The position numbers were made by a program, and so were the translations under genes. Below the pieces are notes generated by a model. That model was not told where the DNA came from. It saw only the letters and a program-made list of their open reading frames with translations, and searched no databases. Source: Prevotella sp. (GTDB taxonomy: Bacteria; Bacteroidota; Bacteroidia; Bacteroidales; Bacteroidaceae). From it: a DNA stretch of 64,000 bases. The DNA lies in the NCBI GenBank assembly GCA_017548605.1, contig JAFYZT010000026.1, forward strand, positions 43,432 to 107,431, given 5' to 3'. How positions within the stretch are numbered: the stretch's first letter is position 1; the number at the start of each line of letters is the position of its first letter. Shown one piece after another: positions 49,688-57,833 of this stretch.

Positions 49688-52633
49688 ATGAAGACAGATA
49701 AACAAATGGCTGCGGCTGCTGCGGAATTTGCAGAGCGTTGGAAGGGCAGAGGATATGAGAGAGGCGAATCACAGCCTTTCTGGATTGACTTGCTTACAAA
49801 TGTCTTTGGCATTGAAACCCCGTCTGACGGCTTTATTACTTTTGAAGACCATCGTATGGTGGATGCTTCCAACTTCATTGACGGACGCATCCCATCGACA
49901 CGGGTATTGATTGAGCAGAAGTCTTTAGGCAAGGACTTGCGCAAGGGTATAGTTCAGGCTGATAAGTCTGTCCTTAATCCTTTTCAGCAGGCTCGCCGCT
50001 ATGTAGTCAGTCTTCCTGTATCAGAACATCCTCGTTGGATTGTGACATGTAACTTCTCTGAGTTTCTTGTCTATGACATGGAACAGCCCAATGGTGAGCC
50101 AGAGCAGATTTTACTTGAAAACTTAGGAAAAGAGTATTACCGCCTTATGTTCCTCGTGGATGCCAAGAACGAGCATCTGAGCAAGGAAATGGAAGTCTCG
50201 ATGCAAGCTGGCGAGATTGTAGGAAAGATTTACGAGGCATTGTTGAAGCAATACGATGATAATTCACCAGAAGCGCTGCGGTGGCTGAACATCCTTTGCG
50301 TTCGCATTGTGTTCTGTCTTTATGCCGAGGATGCAGGTGTGTTCACTCACGACCAGTTCCACGACTACCTTGTTCGCTATGATGCCGAGGATTTGCGCAG
50401 TGCGTTGATTCGTCTGTTCGAAGTATTGGATACACCCATTGAAAAGCGCAGCAAATATTTGAAAGACGACCTGAAGGCTTTCCCTTATACTAATGGCGGG
50501 CTATTCGAAGAGGAGATTGAAATCCCCCAGTTCACGGAAGAGCTGAAACAGACGCTGCTGCAGAATGCAAGCCTTGACTTTGACTGGAGCGAGATTTCGC
50601 CAACCATCTTCGGTGCTGTATTTGAAAGCACACTTAATCCTGAAACCCGTCGCAGTGGTGGCATGCACTACACTTCGATAGAAAACATTCATAAGGTCAT
50701 CGACCCGTTATTCCTCAATGACTTGCGCCGTGAACTTGACGAGATTTTGGAGGAGAAGGTAGAACGCCAACGTCAGAAGAAACTCGATACCTATCAAGAC
50801 CGTTTGGCATCACTGACATTTCTTGACCCTGCTTGTGGCTCTGGCAACTTCCTCACAGAAACTTATCTTTCTTTGCGCCGTCTGGAGAATGAAGTAATTC
50901 GTGAACGCTATCACGGACAGGCATTTCTTGGGTTTGAAGAAGTGAATCCCATCAAGGTGAGCATACAGCAGTTCTACGGCATTGAAATTAACGACTTTGC
51001 TGTGACCGTAGCCACAACTGCATTGTGGATTAGTGAAGCACAGATGTTAGCAGAAACAGAGAAGATTATCCGTCGCGACATTGATTTCCTACCGCTGAAA
51101 TCATATACCAATATCCGCGAGGGAAATGCACTGAGGATGGATTGGGACGTGATAGAAATACCTTCAAACATTCCTACTATATATGCCAATAATGTTCATC
51201 TGATTATTGAACCAAAAACAATGATGGCTAGTGATCCTATTGAGTATGACGAACTGAATGTAGTAGCCAATCGTTTTGATGGCGATGCAAAACCCAACGT
51301 GCAACGCTACCAAGTGCAATATGATTATATTATTGGTAATCCACCATTTGTTGGGTATGCTTATCAGACAAAAGAGCAAAAAGAGGATCTAAATGCTTTG
51401 ATGAAAGGGTTCGGTAATAACATCGACTATGTTTCAGGCTGGTATTATAAAGCAGCCCAGTTGATGAAATATAGTAAAAACACTCGTGCTGCTCTTGTAT
51501 CTACCAATAGTATAACCCAAGGAGAACAAGTAACTGCTATATGGAAACCAATGTTTGAAAGGTATGGCATACACTTTGATTTTGCACACCGCACATTCCG
51601 TTGGGATAGTGAAGCAAGTCTAAAAGCTCACGTTCATTGCGTCATTATTGGATTCAGCTCATGTGACAACCAAAAGGAAAAGGTTATTTATCTAAATGAC
51701 AATCAAAGTATTAGTGCAGAAAATATCAATGGCTATCTTTTGAATGCGCCCACTGCCTTTATTGAGAAAAGATCCAAGCCTTTATGTAATGTGCCACCAA
51801 TGATTAGAGGTAGTTCGCCAATTGATGATGGAAATCTTCTGTTGACTATAGAAGAAAAAACAAATTATCTCGAAAAGGAACCACAAGGAGATAAATTCTT
51901 GAGGCCTTTTATGATGGGTAAGGATTTAATCGATAGAAAACCTCGTTGGTGCTTTTGGCTTTTAGGTGCAAATCCTTCTGAACTCAAAATGTGTCCATTA
52001 TTGTTGAAACGTATTGAGGCTGTACGTAAATTCCGAATGGCAAGCAAAAAGTCGGCAACGGCACAAAGTGCAGCAACACCAACCCTCTTTGGCGAAATGC
52101 GCCCATGCGATAGCGATTATGTGGCAATACCGAAAGTTTCCTCGGAAAACAGACGCTATATCCCAATCGATTATCTAAAGGCAAACATCATTGCTGGAGA
52201 TAAACTATTCCAAATGCCCTATGCTACACTCTATCACTTTGGAGTTATCACCTCAAATGTTCAAATGGCATGGATGAGAGCTGTCTGTGGTAGGCTTAAG
52301 AGTGATTACAGCTATTCAAACACAATCGTCTACAACAATTTTCCTTGGCCTAATCCAACAGAAGAACAGAAGATAAAGATAGAACATACCGCCCAAGCCA
52401 TTCTTGATGCCCGTGCCCTCTATCCCGACTCGTCACTGGCCGACCTATACGACGAGCTGACGATGCCTGCAGAACTACGTCGTGCCCATCAGGACAACGA
52501 CCGCGCTGTTATGCAAGCATACGGTTTCCCTGTCAAAACTATGACCGAAAGCCAATGCGTAGCTGAGCTTTTCAAACTCTATCAAGAAATGTCAAACGTT
52601 GTGCAAGATTCACAACAAGGCAAAAGAAAATAG
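49688..52633 (+). CDS. MmeI-like type IIL restriction-modification enzyme
   Basis: 981 residues. N-terminal endonuclease with the D-x10-ExK pattern FIDGRIPSTRVLIEQKS (Asp ~64, Glu-Gln-Lys ~75-77), helical spacer (~150-330), gamma-class N6-adenine methyltransferase with motif I LDPACGSGNFL (~379) and motif IV GNPPFVGY (~549), then the target-recognition region and C-terminal helices (~640-981). The order matches the MmeI family, where one chain both methylates and cuts at a fixed distance from one recognition sequence, so no separate modification or specificity gene is needed. All visible active-site motifs are intact. The middle of the gene (~51,160-52,330) looks richer in A+T than its ends, consistent with exchange of the recognition part. 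BREX PglX-like enzymes lack the nuclease part and fit less well. Confidence 0.88.
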   Translation: MKTDKQMAAAAAEFAERWKGRGYERGESQPFWIDLLTNVFGIETPSDGFITFEDHRMVDASNFIDGRIPSTRVLIEQKSLGKDLRKGIVQADKSVLNPFQQARRYVVSLPVSEHPRWIVTCNFSEFLVYDMEQPNGEPEQILLENLGKEYYRLMFLVDAKNEHLSKEMEVSMQAGEIVGKIYEALLKQYDDNSPEALRWLNILCVRIVFCLYAEDAGVFTHDQFHDYLVRYDAEDLRSALIRLFEVLDTPIEKRSKYLKDDLKAFPYTNGGLFEEEIEIPQFTEELKQTLLQNASLDFDWSEISPTIFGAVFESTLNPETRRSGGMHYTSIENIHKVIDPLFLNDLRRELDEILEEKVERQRQKKLDTYQDRLASLTFLDPACGSGNFLTETYLSLRRLENEVIRERYHGQAFLGFEEVNPIKVSIQQFYGIEINDFAVTVATTALWISEAQMLAETEKIIRRDIDFLPLKSYTNIREGNALRMDWDVIEIPSNIPTIYANNVHLIIEPKTMMASDPIEYDELNVVANRFDGDAKPNVQRYQVQYDYIIGNPPFVGYAYQTKEQKEDLNALMKGFGNNIDYVSGWYYKAAQLMKYSKNTRAALVSTNSITQGEQVTAIWKPMFERYGIHFDFAHRTFRWDSEASLKAHVHCVIIGFSSCDNQKEKVIYLNDNQSISAENINGYLLNAPTAFIEKRSKPLCNVPPMIRGSSPIDDGNLLLTIEEKTNYLEKEPQGDKFLRPFMMGKDLIDRKPRWCFWLLGANPSELKMCPLLLKRIEAVRKFRMASKKSATAQSAATPTLFGEMRPCDSDYVAIPKVSSENRRYIPIDYLKANIIAGDKLFQMPYATLYHFGVITSNVQMAWMRAVCGRLKSDYSYSNTIVYNNFPWPNPTEEQKIKIEHTAQAILDARALYPDSSLADLYDELTMPAELRRAHQDNDRAVMQAYGFPVKTMTESQCVAELFKLYQEMSNVVQDSQQGKRK

Positions 52634-52660
52634 ATAAGATTTTGGTCGGAGTTTAAAATG

Positions 52661-52966
52661 CTAATAATACTCAATTATTAATTCCTCGCTGACATTGAAG
52701 TCATCATGGAAGCCGTCGTCGTACTTATATATAATTCGCAGGCCTCGATAGGTGGAGGGAACTTTCAGGGAATCTAACAGATGCCATTTGGGACGGCCAA
52801 AATCGTAGGACTCCCTGTCAAGGATAATGCGATTTGAAATGAAGTCGAAGAAATAATAACCACCACCGATGCACTGGTCACCCGGCTTCAGCAAGTCTTT
52901 ATGCTGGTTGACCATGCCAAGACGGAAATAGCCGTCGATGGTGATGATAAACTTTGGTAGATTCAT
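52661..52966 (-). CDS. Hypothetical protein, 101 residues
   Basis: MNLPKFIITIDGYFRLGMVNQHKDLLKPGDQCIGGGYYFFDFISNRIILDRES... ends FNVSEELIIEYY. Soluble, beta-rich looking, no motif I can name. Last of four closely spaced minus-strand genes, 32 bases after the preceding one. Confidence 0.6.
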   Translation of the reverse strand: MNLPKFIITIDGYFRLGMVNQHKDLLKPGDQCIGGGYYFFDFISNRIILDRESYDFGRPKWHLLDSLKVPSTYRGLRIIYKYDDGFHDDFNVSEELIIEYY

Positions 52967-52998
52967 ACGTAATTATTCATCTTGTATTTCAGAATCAT

Positions 52999-53181
52999 TT
53001 AATACTTCTTGAAGTTGTACTTCTCCCTTAACTCTGTCTTTTGTTCGTCACTCAAGCTGGTGAAATAGCCTTTCCATCCAGGACAGAAGTTAATGTGCCA
53101 ACGCCAAAACCGTCCCAAGAATGACTTGGGGTTCTTGTCGTAATGCGCTCTGAGCTTGCAATTTTCACATTTCTGTTCCAT
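52999..53181 (-). CDS. Small CxxC protein, 60 residues
   Basis: MEQKCENCKLRAHYDKNPKSFLGRFWRWHINFCPGWKGYFTSLSDEQKTELREKYNFKKY. One CxxC pair (5 and 8) and a later Cys could bind a metal. The HxNFCPGWKGYF stretch is strongly patterned, so this is probably a conserved domain of unknown role. Six bases after the MmcQ/YjbR gene, so co-transcribed. Confidence 0.65.
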   Translation of the reverse strand: MEQKCENCKLRAHYDKNPKSFLGRFWRWHINFCPGWKGYFTSLSDEQKTELREKYNFKKY

Positions 53182-53187
53182 AATAGT

Positions 53188-53532
53188 TTATTTCTTTTTA
53201 TACTTGTTCTTTACAATCTCGTATGAGTTTCGTGTCAATTCCCGAAGAAGGTCGTCTGAAGCCGTGTCTGGATTGATTCCTATCCAATATTTGGGTGACA
53301 TGTTGGACGGTTTGCCGATGCAATCGTACTTCTCTTTCAGTTCTTCGATACGGTCAGGATGGCATTTCAGCGTGATGACACTGAAGCTGTCGCAATCAAA
53401 GAACGAAAACATGTGACCATGCACATAGAACACCAATACGCCACTGGCATGATGGAAAGCCGTAAAAGGCAGTTTCTCTTCCACGTCTGCGCCCAAGGAA
53501 AGGCAAAACTCACGATAATCCTCTATATTCAT
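53188..53532 (-). CDS. MmcQ/YjbR-family protein
   Basis: 114 residues: MNIEDYREFCLSLGADVEEKLPF, then FYVHGHMFSFFDCDSFSVITLKCHPDRIEELKEKY, and PKYWIGINPDTASDDLLRELTRNSYEIV. This is the CyaY-like fold of the MmcQ/YjbR family, annotated as DNA-binding, although its role is poorly known. In a run of small genes with a flavodoxin-fold reductase. Confidence 0.88.
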   Translation of the reverse strand: MNIEDYREFCLSLGADVEEKLPFTAFHHASGVLVFYVHGHMFSFFDCDSFSVITLKCHPDRIEELKEKYDCIGKPSNMSPKYWIGINPDTASDDLLRELTRNSYEIVKNKYKKK

Positions 53533-53584
53533 TCTTCAAGTTTTATAGTTATTCCAGCCCTATGCGCCTATATCATTTGGCATT

Positions 53585-54124
53585 TCATTCCACGCTCTTC
53601 CCCAGTTCAAAGGCCTCCTGCAACTTTGCATTGCCCTCTATGGCATGCGGTTTATTCACGCCTCCGCAAAAGAGAGTGCCAGCCAGACGGCTCTTGGGAT
53701 AACAGGCAATCCAACCACCCAGTCCCGTCTCAGCACGTTTCGGAGTGTCCGGGTCATCGTCAGCTGCAGTAGTCAGCAGGTAGATATCACGGAACTTGTA
53801 ATCCCTACCGTACATAGCATTCATACGGTCGATGAGGGTCTTCATCTGTCCACTCATCTCGTAATAATAGATGGGTGTCGCCCATGCCACGACATCGGCC
53901 TCCAATACCTTAGACATAATGTCGTTCACATCATCCTTGATGACGCAACGGCCTAGTTTATGACATCCCAGACAACCTTTGCAGAACTGGATGTTCTTAC
54001 CTGTTAGTGAAATCTTATCCACATCGTTTCCAGCAGCCTTGGCACCTTCCACAAATTTGTCAGCGAGCATGTCGCTGTTTGAACCGTGACGAAGACTCGT
54101 CGAAATAACAATTACTTTTTTCAT
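53585..54124 (-). CDS. Flavodoxin-fold NAD(P)H-dependent reductase
   Basis: 179 residues from the ATG at 54122-54124 (an upstream ATG would add MERRVYN). MKKVIVISTSLRHGSNSDMLADKFVEGA is the FMN phosphate loop; FCKGCLGCHKLGRCVIKDDVNDIM is the CxxC-type insert of the Isf/WrbA-like iron-sulfur flavoprotein group; ATPIYYYEMSGQMKTLIDRM binds the flavin ring. Probably a quinone or azo/nitro reductase or an electron-transfer flavoprotein. The Cys pair is intact, but a 4Fe-4S cluster is uncertain. Confidence 0.88.
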   Translation of the reverse strand: MKKVIVISTSLRHGSNSDMLADKFVEGAKAAGNDVDKISLTGKNIQFCKGCLGCHKLGRCVIKDDVNDIMSKVLEADVVAWATPIYYYEMSGQMKTLIDRMNAMYGRDYKFRDIYLLTTAADDDPDTPKRAETGLGGWIACYPKSRLAGTLFCGGVNKPHAIEGNAKLQEAFELGKSVE

Positions 54125-54189
54125 ATTATAAACTCTCCTTTCCATGTTAAGATTATAGTGGTAGGACTTATTGTCTTATCACAATTCCA

Positions 54190-56004
54190 TTATTTCCCTT
54201 TGTACCACTCATGTAACACATACCATGCTTTCTTACGTTCGCCCTTGTCGCTGACGAGTCCCTTCCTGTTATAGAAGTCCTGAATGCCGGTGAGCACGCG
54301 ACGGGGTGAACGAAAATCTTTCAAAATCCAGGGCGTGGTACCCGAGAGACCGTCAATCTTGTCGAGCATGGCAATGTTCTCCCGATAAAGGTTTTCTTGG
54401 AACTCTTCCGTCCAGCGCTGATTCTTCTCACCATGCAGGCCGTACTTGGCACCACCTCCGAACTCGCTGACAATGACAGGCTTTTCGTAAGGAATCTCCC
54501 AACGCATCTTCGGTGCATCGTTCACATCGCGATACCAGCCGATGTATTGGTTGAACGACACCACGTCGACATACTTGTTCATGTTGTCCTGCAGGCGGTT
54601 CACGTAGTTCGAGGCACCTGTCACCTCCATTGCCATCGAGATAAGGCGGGTGCTGTCTTGGGTGCGCGCATAGGTAGCGAGTTTACCGAGGAAGGCATCG
54701 CGCTCAGCAGAATGTGGTGTCTCGTTGGCTATTGACCAGATGATGATGTTGGCGCGGTTTTTGTCGCGAGAGATCATATCGGTAAGCTGTTGCTGGGCGT
54801 TCTGGTATGTTTCTTCATTCTTCCAGTCGATAGTCCAGTAGCAGGGTATTTCGCTCCACACCATGATGCCCATCCGCTCGGCCTCGCGCACCATATACTC
54901 ATTATGAGGATAATGAGCCAATCGCACAAAGTTGCAACCCAATTCTTTCGCCCACGTCAGCAACGTGCGGGCATCCTCAGGTGAGTTGGCTCGTCCGCCA
55001 CCGTTGGGTTTCTCCTCATGCATACTTACGCCTTTCAGGAAGACGGGGTTGCCATTGAGCAGAATCTGTTTACCGCGTGTCTCAATGGTACGGAAGCCTA
55101 TCTCATCACTGATGGTCTCGTCGTTCAGCATGAGCTCGACGTGATAAAGCTTAGGATTTTCAGGCGACCACAACTGGGGCTTGGCAATGAAATGCAGGGA
55201 GGCCTTTCCCTCTTCGTTTGTAGTCAGGGTTTCGTTGATTTTCAGTTCGGGTATGCTTAGCCTCACTTGCAATCCGGCCTCTGGCTTATTCAGTTTGACA
55301 TCAAATAGTAATTGTTGTTTTGTTTGAAGTTTGTCGCCCTTTCTCATAAAGGGTTTCTCGATTTGCAGCGTATAGTTCTCTATGTATGTCGGGGCAACAC
55401 TCAGTAGCAGCACGTCGCGGGTGATGCCACCATAGTTCCACCAATCGAAAATCTGTGTAGGAACAGCCGAAGCGCTACGTTTGTTATCAACCTTCACTAT
55501 GACAAAATTACGACCCTCGTGCAGCAAGTCGGTCACGTCAAAGTTAAACGAGGTGAAGCCTCCCACATGATGCCCTGCCTTCTTTCCGTTCACATACACA
55601 TAACAATCATAGTTCACGGCACCGAAGTAAAGCAGCGTACGACGATTACCCTGAGGCTGGTAGTCGAAGTAACGTTGCAGCCACACCGTTCCTTCGTAGA
55701 AGAACAGCCGTTCGTCCTGTGTATTCCAATCGCCAGGAATCTTCATCGTCGGAGCCGCATCGAAGTCATACTCTATCAAGTCTTCGGGCCGTTGTGGTTT
55801 GGCATTGAGCATAAAACCCCAGTTGATAGGGTTCATGCGATAGTCATAGAATCCCTCCTCCTGAACATCTACGATGTAGTGCCAATCACCATTGAGCGAC
55901 ACCGTCTGACGGTTCATCACGTTCATCACTTGCGGTATCTCCTGTGCCCATGCCCCCATCACTCCCACGACGGCAAGCATCATCGTTAAAAGTATCTTTT
56001 TCAT
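54190..56004 (-). CDS. GH2 beta-glucuronidase-type enzyme, secreted
   Basis: 604 residues. Signal peptide MKKILLTMMLAVVGVMGAWAQ, so periplasmic or outside. Sugar-binding domain (~30-200, with DWWNYGGITRDVLL), Ig-like domain (~205-308) and a TIM barrel with acid/base Glu428 in IANETPHS and nucleophile Glu514 in VSEFGGG. The Asn-x-Lys motif (N579-R-K581 in FYNRKGLVS) that contacts the uronic acid carboxylate in beta-glucuronidases is present, which supports a glucuronidase over a galactosidase. Starts directly after a degraded alcohol dehydrogenase gene. Confidence 0.88.
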   Translation of the reverse strand: MKKILLTMMLAVVGVMGAWAQEIPQVMNVMNRQTVSLNGDWHYIVDVQEEGFYDYRMNPINWGFMLNAKPQRPEDLIEYDFDAAPTMKIPGDWNTQDERLFFYEGTVWLQRYFDYQPQGNRRTLLYFGAVNYDCYVYVNGKKAGHHVGGFTSFNFDVTDLLHEGRNFVIVKVDNKRSASAVPTQIFDWWNYGGITRDVLLLSVAPTYIENYTLQIEKPFMRKGDKLQTKQQLLFDVKLNKPEAGLQVRLSIPELKINETLTTNEEGKASLHFIAKPQLWSPENPKLYHVELMLNDETISDEIGFRTIETRGKQILLNGNPVFLKGVSMHEEKPNGGGRANSPEDARTLLTWAKELGCNFVRLAHYPHNEYMVREAERMGIMVWSEIPCYWTIDWKNEETYQNAQQQLTDMISRDKNRANIIIWSIANETPHSAERDAFLGKLATYARTQDSTRLISMAMEVTGASNYVNRLQDNMNKYVDVVSFNQYIGWYRDVNDAPKMRWEIPYEKPVIVSEFGGGAKYGLHGEKNQRWTEEFQENLYRENIAMLDKIDGLSGTTPWILKDFRSPRRVLTGIQDFYNRKGLVSDKGERKKAWYVLHEWYKGK

Positions 56005-56192
56005 TTACATGCTCAACTTTAATATTTCTGTGATATCCTCGGGTTTCAAGTTAAGATTTCGTTTCATATTGCCACTGCCATAGTTCAGCAGTACGAGGTC
56101 CCAAAATGGGTTGATTCATCCTTGAGATAGTTCAAAGACTCATCACCAAAATAAAGTTTGGTGAGATTATGGAACGAAAAGTTTCCCTGCAT
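56005..56192 (-). pseudogene. Iron-containing alcohol dehydrogenase remnant (N- and C-terminal ends only)
   Basis: From the ATG at 56190-56192: MQGNFSFHNLTKLYFGDESLNYLKDE resembles the start of YqhD-type iron alcohol dehydrogenases (NFxFxNPTKLxFG). A frame change then leads to DLVLLNYGSGNMKRN, the VLLxYGxGSIKRN strand, followed at once by LKPEDITEILKLSM and stop, which looks like the C-terminal end of the same family. The ~300 middle residues are missing. It ends next to the GH2 start codon. Confidence 0.6.
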
Positions 56193-56233
56193 AGTTCATT
56201 TTGTTCTTTGTTTGGCTACAAATTTAAGAAAAA

Positions 56234-56260
56234 TCCTCCATATCACCGTGATACGGAGGA
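56234..56260 (-). terminator. Terminator of the redox/AraC operon
   Basis: TCCTCC-A-TATCAC / GTGATA-C-GGAGGA stem (12 bp, one mismatch), followed on the minus strand by TTTTTCTTAAATT. Confidence 0.8.
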
Positions 56261-56297
56261 ATCTTTTGTGAAAAAAACTGGAGAATGGTTTCGTTTA

Positions 56298-56382
56298 TTA
56301 TAATCCTTTTACCCAAGTCTCCAATTGACCTATGGTCTTCTTCTCTCGCGCCTCGGCAAAGTTGGATTAAATTCCACTTTGC
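56298..56382 (-). other. Palindrome at the flavodoxin stop with in-frame downstream codons
   Basis: GCAAAGTTGGA (56356-56366) and TCCACTTTGC (56373-56382) form an inverted repeat (one bulged base) centred on the TAA stop of the flavodoxin gene. After that stop the same frame stays open for 22 codons (SNFAEAREKKTIGQLETWVKGL) to a second TAA at 56298-56300. The WVKGL end resembles usual flavodoxin C-termini, so the palindrome may be an inserted REP-like element that shortened the gene. Confidence 0.5.
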
Positions 56383-56921
56383 GCTCGCAGCTCGTTCAGT
56401 TCCTGTTTACTGACGCGGTTTAAAAGTTTGCCTTCCTTCCAATTCACTTCAGGATATGCAGCTTTCAAGTCCTCACAGGCTTTTTTGATGCTGCTGCCGC
56501 CAGAGGTGGCAAAGGGAATGACAGTCTTGCCCTTGAAGTCGTAGGACTCCATAAAGGTGTTGATAATCGTCGGAGCCGTGTACCACCAGATGGGGAAACC
56601 GACATAGACCACATCATAGTCCTGCATGTTCGTCAGTTTGTCTGCGATGGCAGGACGAGAGTTCTTATCGTTCATCTCCACCGAGGAACGGCTTTGTTTG
56701 TCCGTCCAGTCAAGGTCGGCATCCGTGTAGGGTTGTGCGGGCTTGATTTCGTGCAGGTCGGCACCTGCCACTACTGCCAGTTGCTCTGCGGCACCCTTCG
56801 TTACGCCGGATGCCGAGAAATAAGCTACCAAAACTTTCATTTGTTTCTTTTCTTGTTTTTGCGCACAAGCACAAATGCTGAATGCCATCAACGCTGTGCA
56901 AATGATAGTTGTAATCTTCAT
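56367..56921 (-). CDS. Exported flavodoxin (possibly C-terminally shortened)
   Basis: 184 residues. N-terminus [21 protein letters not shown] is a signal peptide, probably of a lipoprotein (Cys17 or 19), unusual for a flavodoxin. Then [21 protein letters not shown] (FMN phosphate loop), [43 protein letters not shown]. Electron carrier or reductase outside the cytoplasm. 12 bases after the AraC gene. The stop codon sits in a palindrome and is followed by 22 open codons. Confidence 0.85.
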   Translation of the reverse strand: MKITTIICTALMAFSICACAQKQEKKQMKVLVAYFSASGVTKGAAEQLAVVAGADLHEIKPAQPYTDADLDWTDKQSRSSVEMNDKNSRPAIADKLTNMQDYDVVYVGFPIWWYTAPTIINTFMESYDFKGKTVIPFATSGGSSIKKACEDLKAAYPEVNWKEGKLLNRVSKQELNELRAQSGI

Positions 56922-56933
56922 TATTGTAACTTG

Positions 56934-57830
56934 TTAATTCCTATACTCTGATGGTGTCATGCCGACCTCCTTTTTAAATAGCCTTGTAAAGTGTTGAGGA
57001 TACTGGAAACCGAGCTTATAGGCCACCTGATTGAGGGTCAGTTCCTTGTCCATGACATACTGCTTCGAGAGGTCGATGACCTTGTTCTGAATGTAGCGCT
57101 GTGCCGTCATGCCCGTTTCTTTTTTGATGAGGTCACCGAAGTAGCCGGGCGAGAGGAACACCTTCTCTGCGAAATAGGCGACGGAGGGCAAGCCCTTGCG
57201 CTCTGCCTCGCCACTGCGGAAGTAGGCCTCCAGGTCGTGCTGGAAGCGGGTCATGATGTCGCTGTTCACCTTGTGGCGCGTGATGAACTGGCGGTCGTAG
57301 TAGCGCATGCAGTAGTCAAGCAACAGGCCGATGGCATCGGTGATAAGCGTCTGCGAGTGCTTATCGACGGGGTGCTGCAACTCTTCCTCGATGTTGTCGA
57401 GCAGGTCGCTGACGATGCGTTGCTCACGCTCCGAGAGGTGCAGGGCCTCGCGCTGGTCGTAGTCGAAGAACGTATAGTCGTGGATGCGCTTGGCCAACGG
57501 TGTGCCGTAAATCAGGTCGGGATGGAACAGCAGTCCGCGTGAGGGTGGCATGGGCTTCGATTCGTCCCATTCCACCTCAACCACCTGTCCTGGCTTGAAA
57601 CTCACGACGGTTCCATCCTGGTAGTCGTACTTCTCGCGTCCGTAGCGTATCGAGCAGCCCTCGCCCTGCTTCAGGAACAGCGCATAGAGGCCGTAGTTCA
57701 GCCGCGTGTGGTTCATATCAACCAACGGTTCAGGGTGGTTCACCACCGTTACCAGCGGGTGCAGCGTCTCCCATCCGTACAGTTTGTTATATGCATCGAC
57801 GCTATCTATTTGGATAATCCTATCTGCCAT
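56934..57830 (-). CDS. AraC-family transcription regulator
   Basis: 298 residues. N-terminal cupin-like sensor (~1-150, GYDYQDGTVVSFKPGQVVEVEWD) and C-terminal double helix-turn-helix (SPGYFGDLIKKETGMTAQRYIQNKVIDLSKQYVMDKELTLNQVAYKLGFQYPQHFTRLFKKEVGMTPSEYRN). It lies inside the operon it probably controls, 3 bases after the hydrolase gene and before the flavodoxin. Effector unknown. Confidence 0.93.
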   Translation of the reverse strand: MADRIIQIDSVDAYNKLYGWETLHPLVTVVNHPEPLVDMNHTRLNYGLYALFLKQGEGCSIRYGREKYDYQDGTVVSFKPGQVVEVEWDESKPMPPSRGLLFHPDLIYGTPLAKRIHDYTFFDYDQREALHLSEREQRIVSDLLDNIEEELQHPVDKHSQTLITDAIGLLLDYCMRYYDRQFITRHKVNSDIMTRFQHDLEAYFRSGEAERKGLPSVAYFAEKVFLSPGYFGDLIKKETGMTAQRYIQNKVIDLSKQYVMDKELTLNQVAYKLGFQYPQHFTRLFKKEVGMTPSEYRN

Positions 57831-57833
57831 TGA

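Noticed and set aside
56143-56164. Hairpin TCACCAAA / TTTGGTGA
   Set aside because: Lies inside the alcohol dehydrogenase remnant where it encodes the TKLYFGDE region; no T run, so probably chance.
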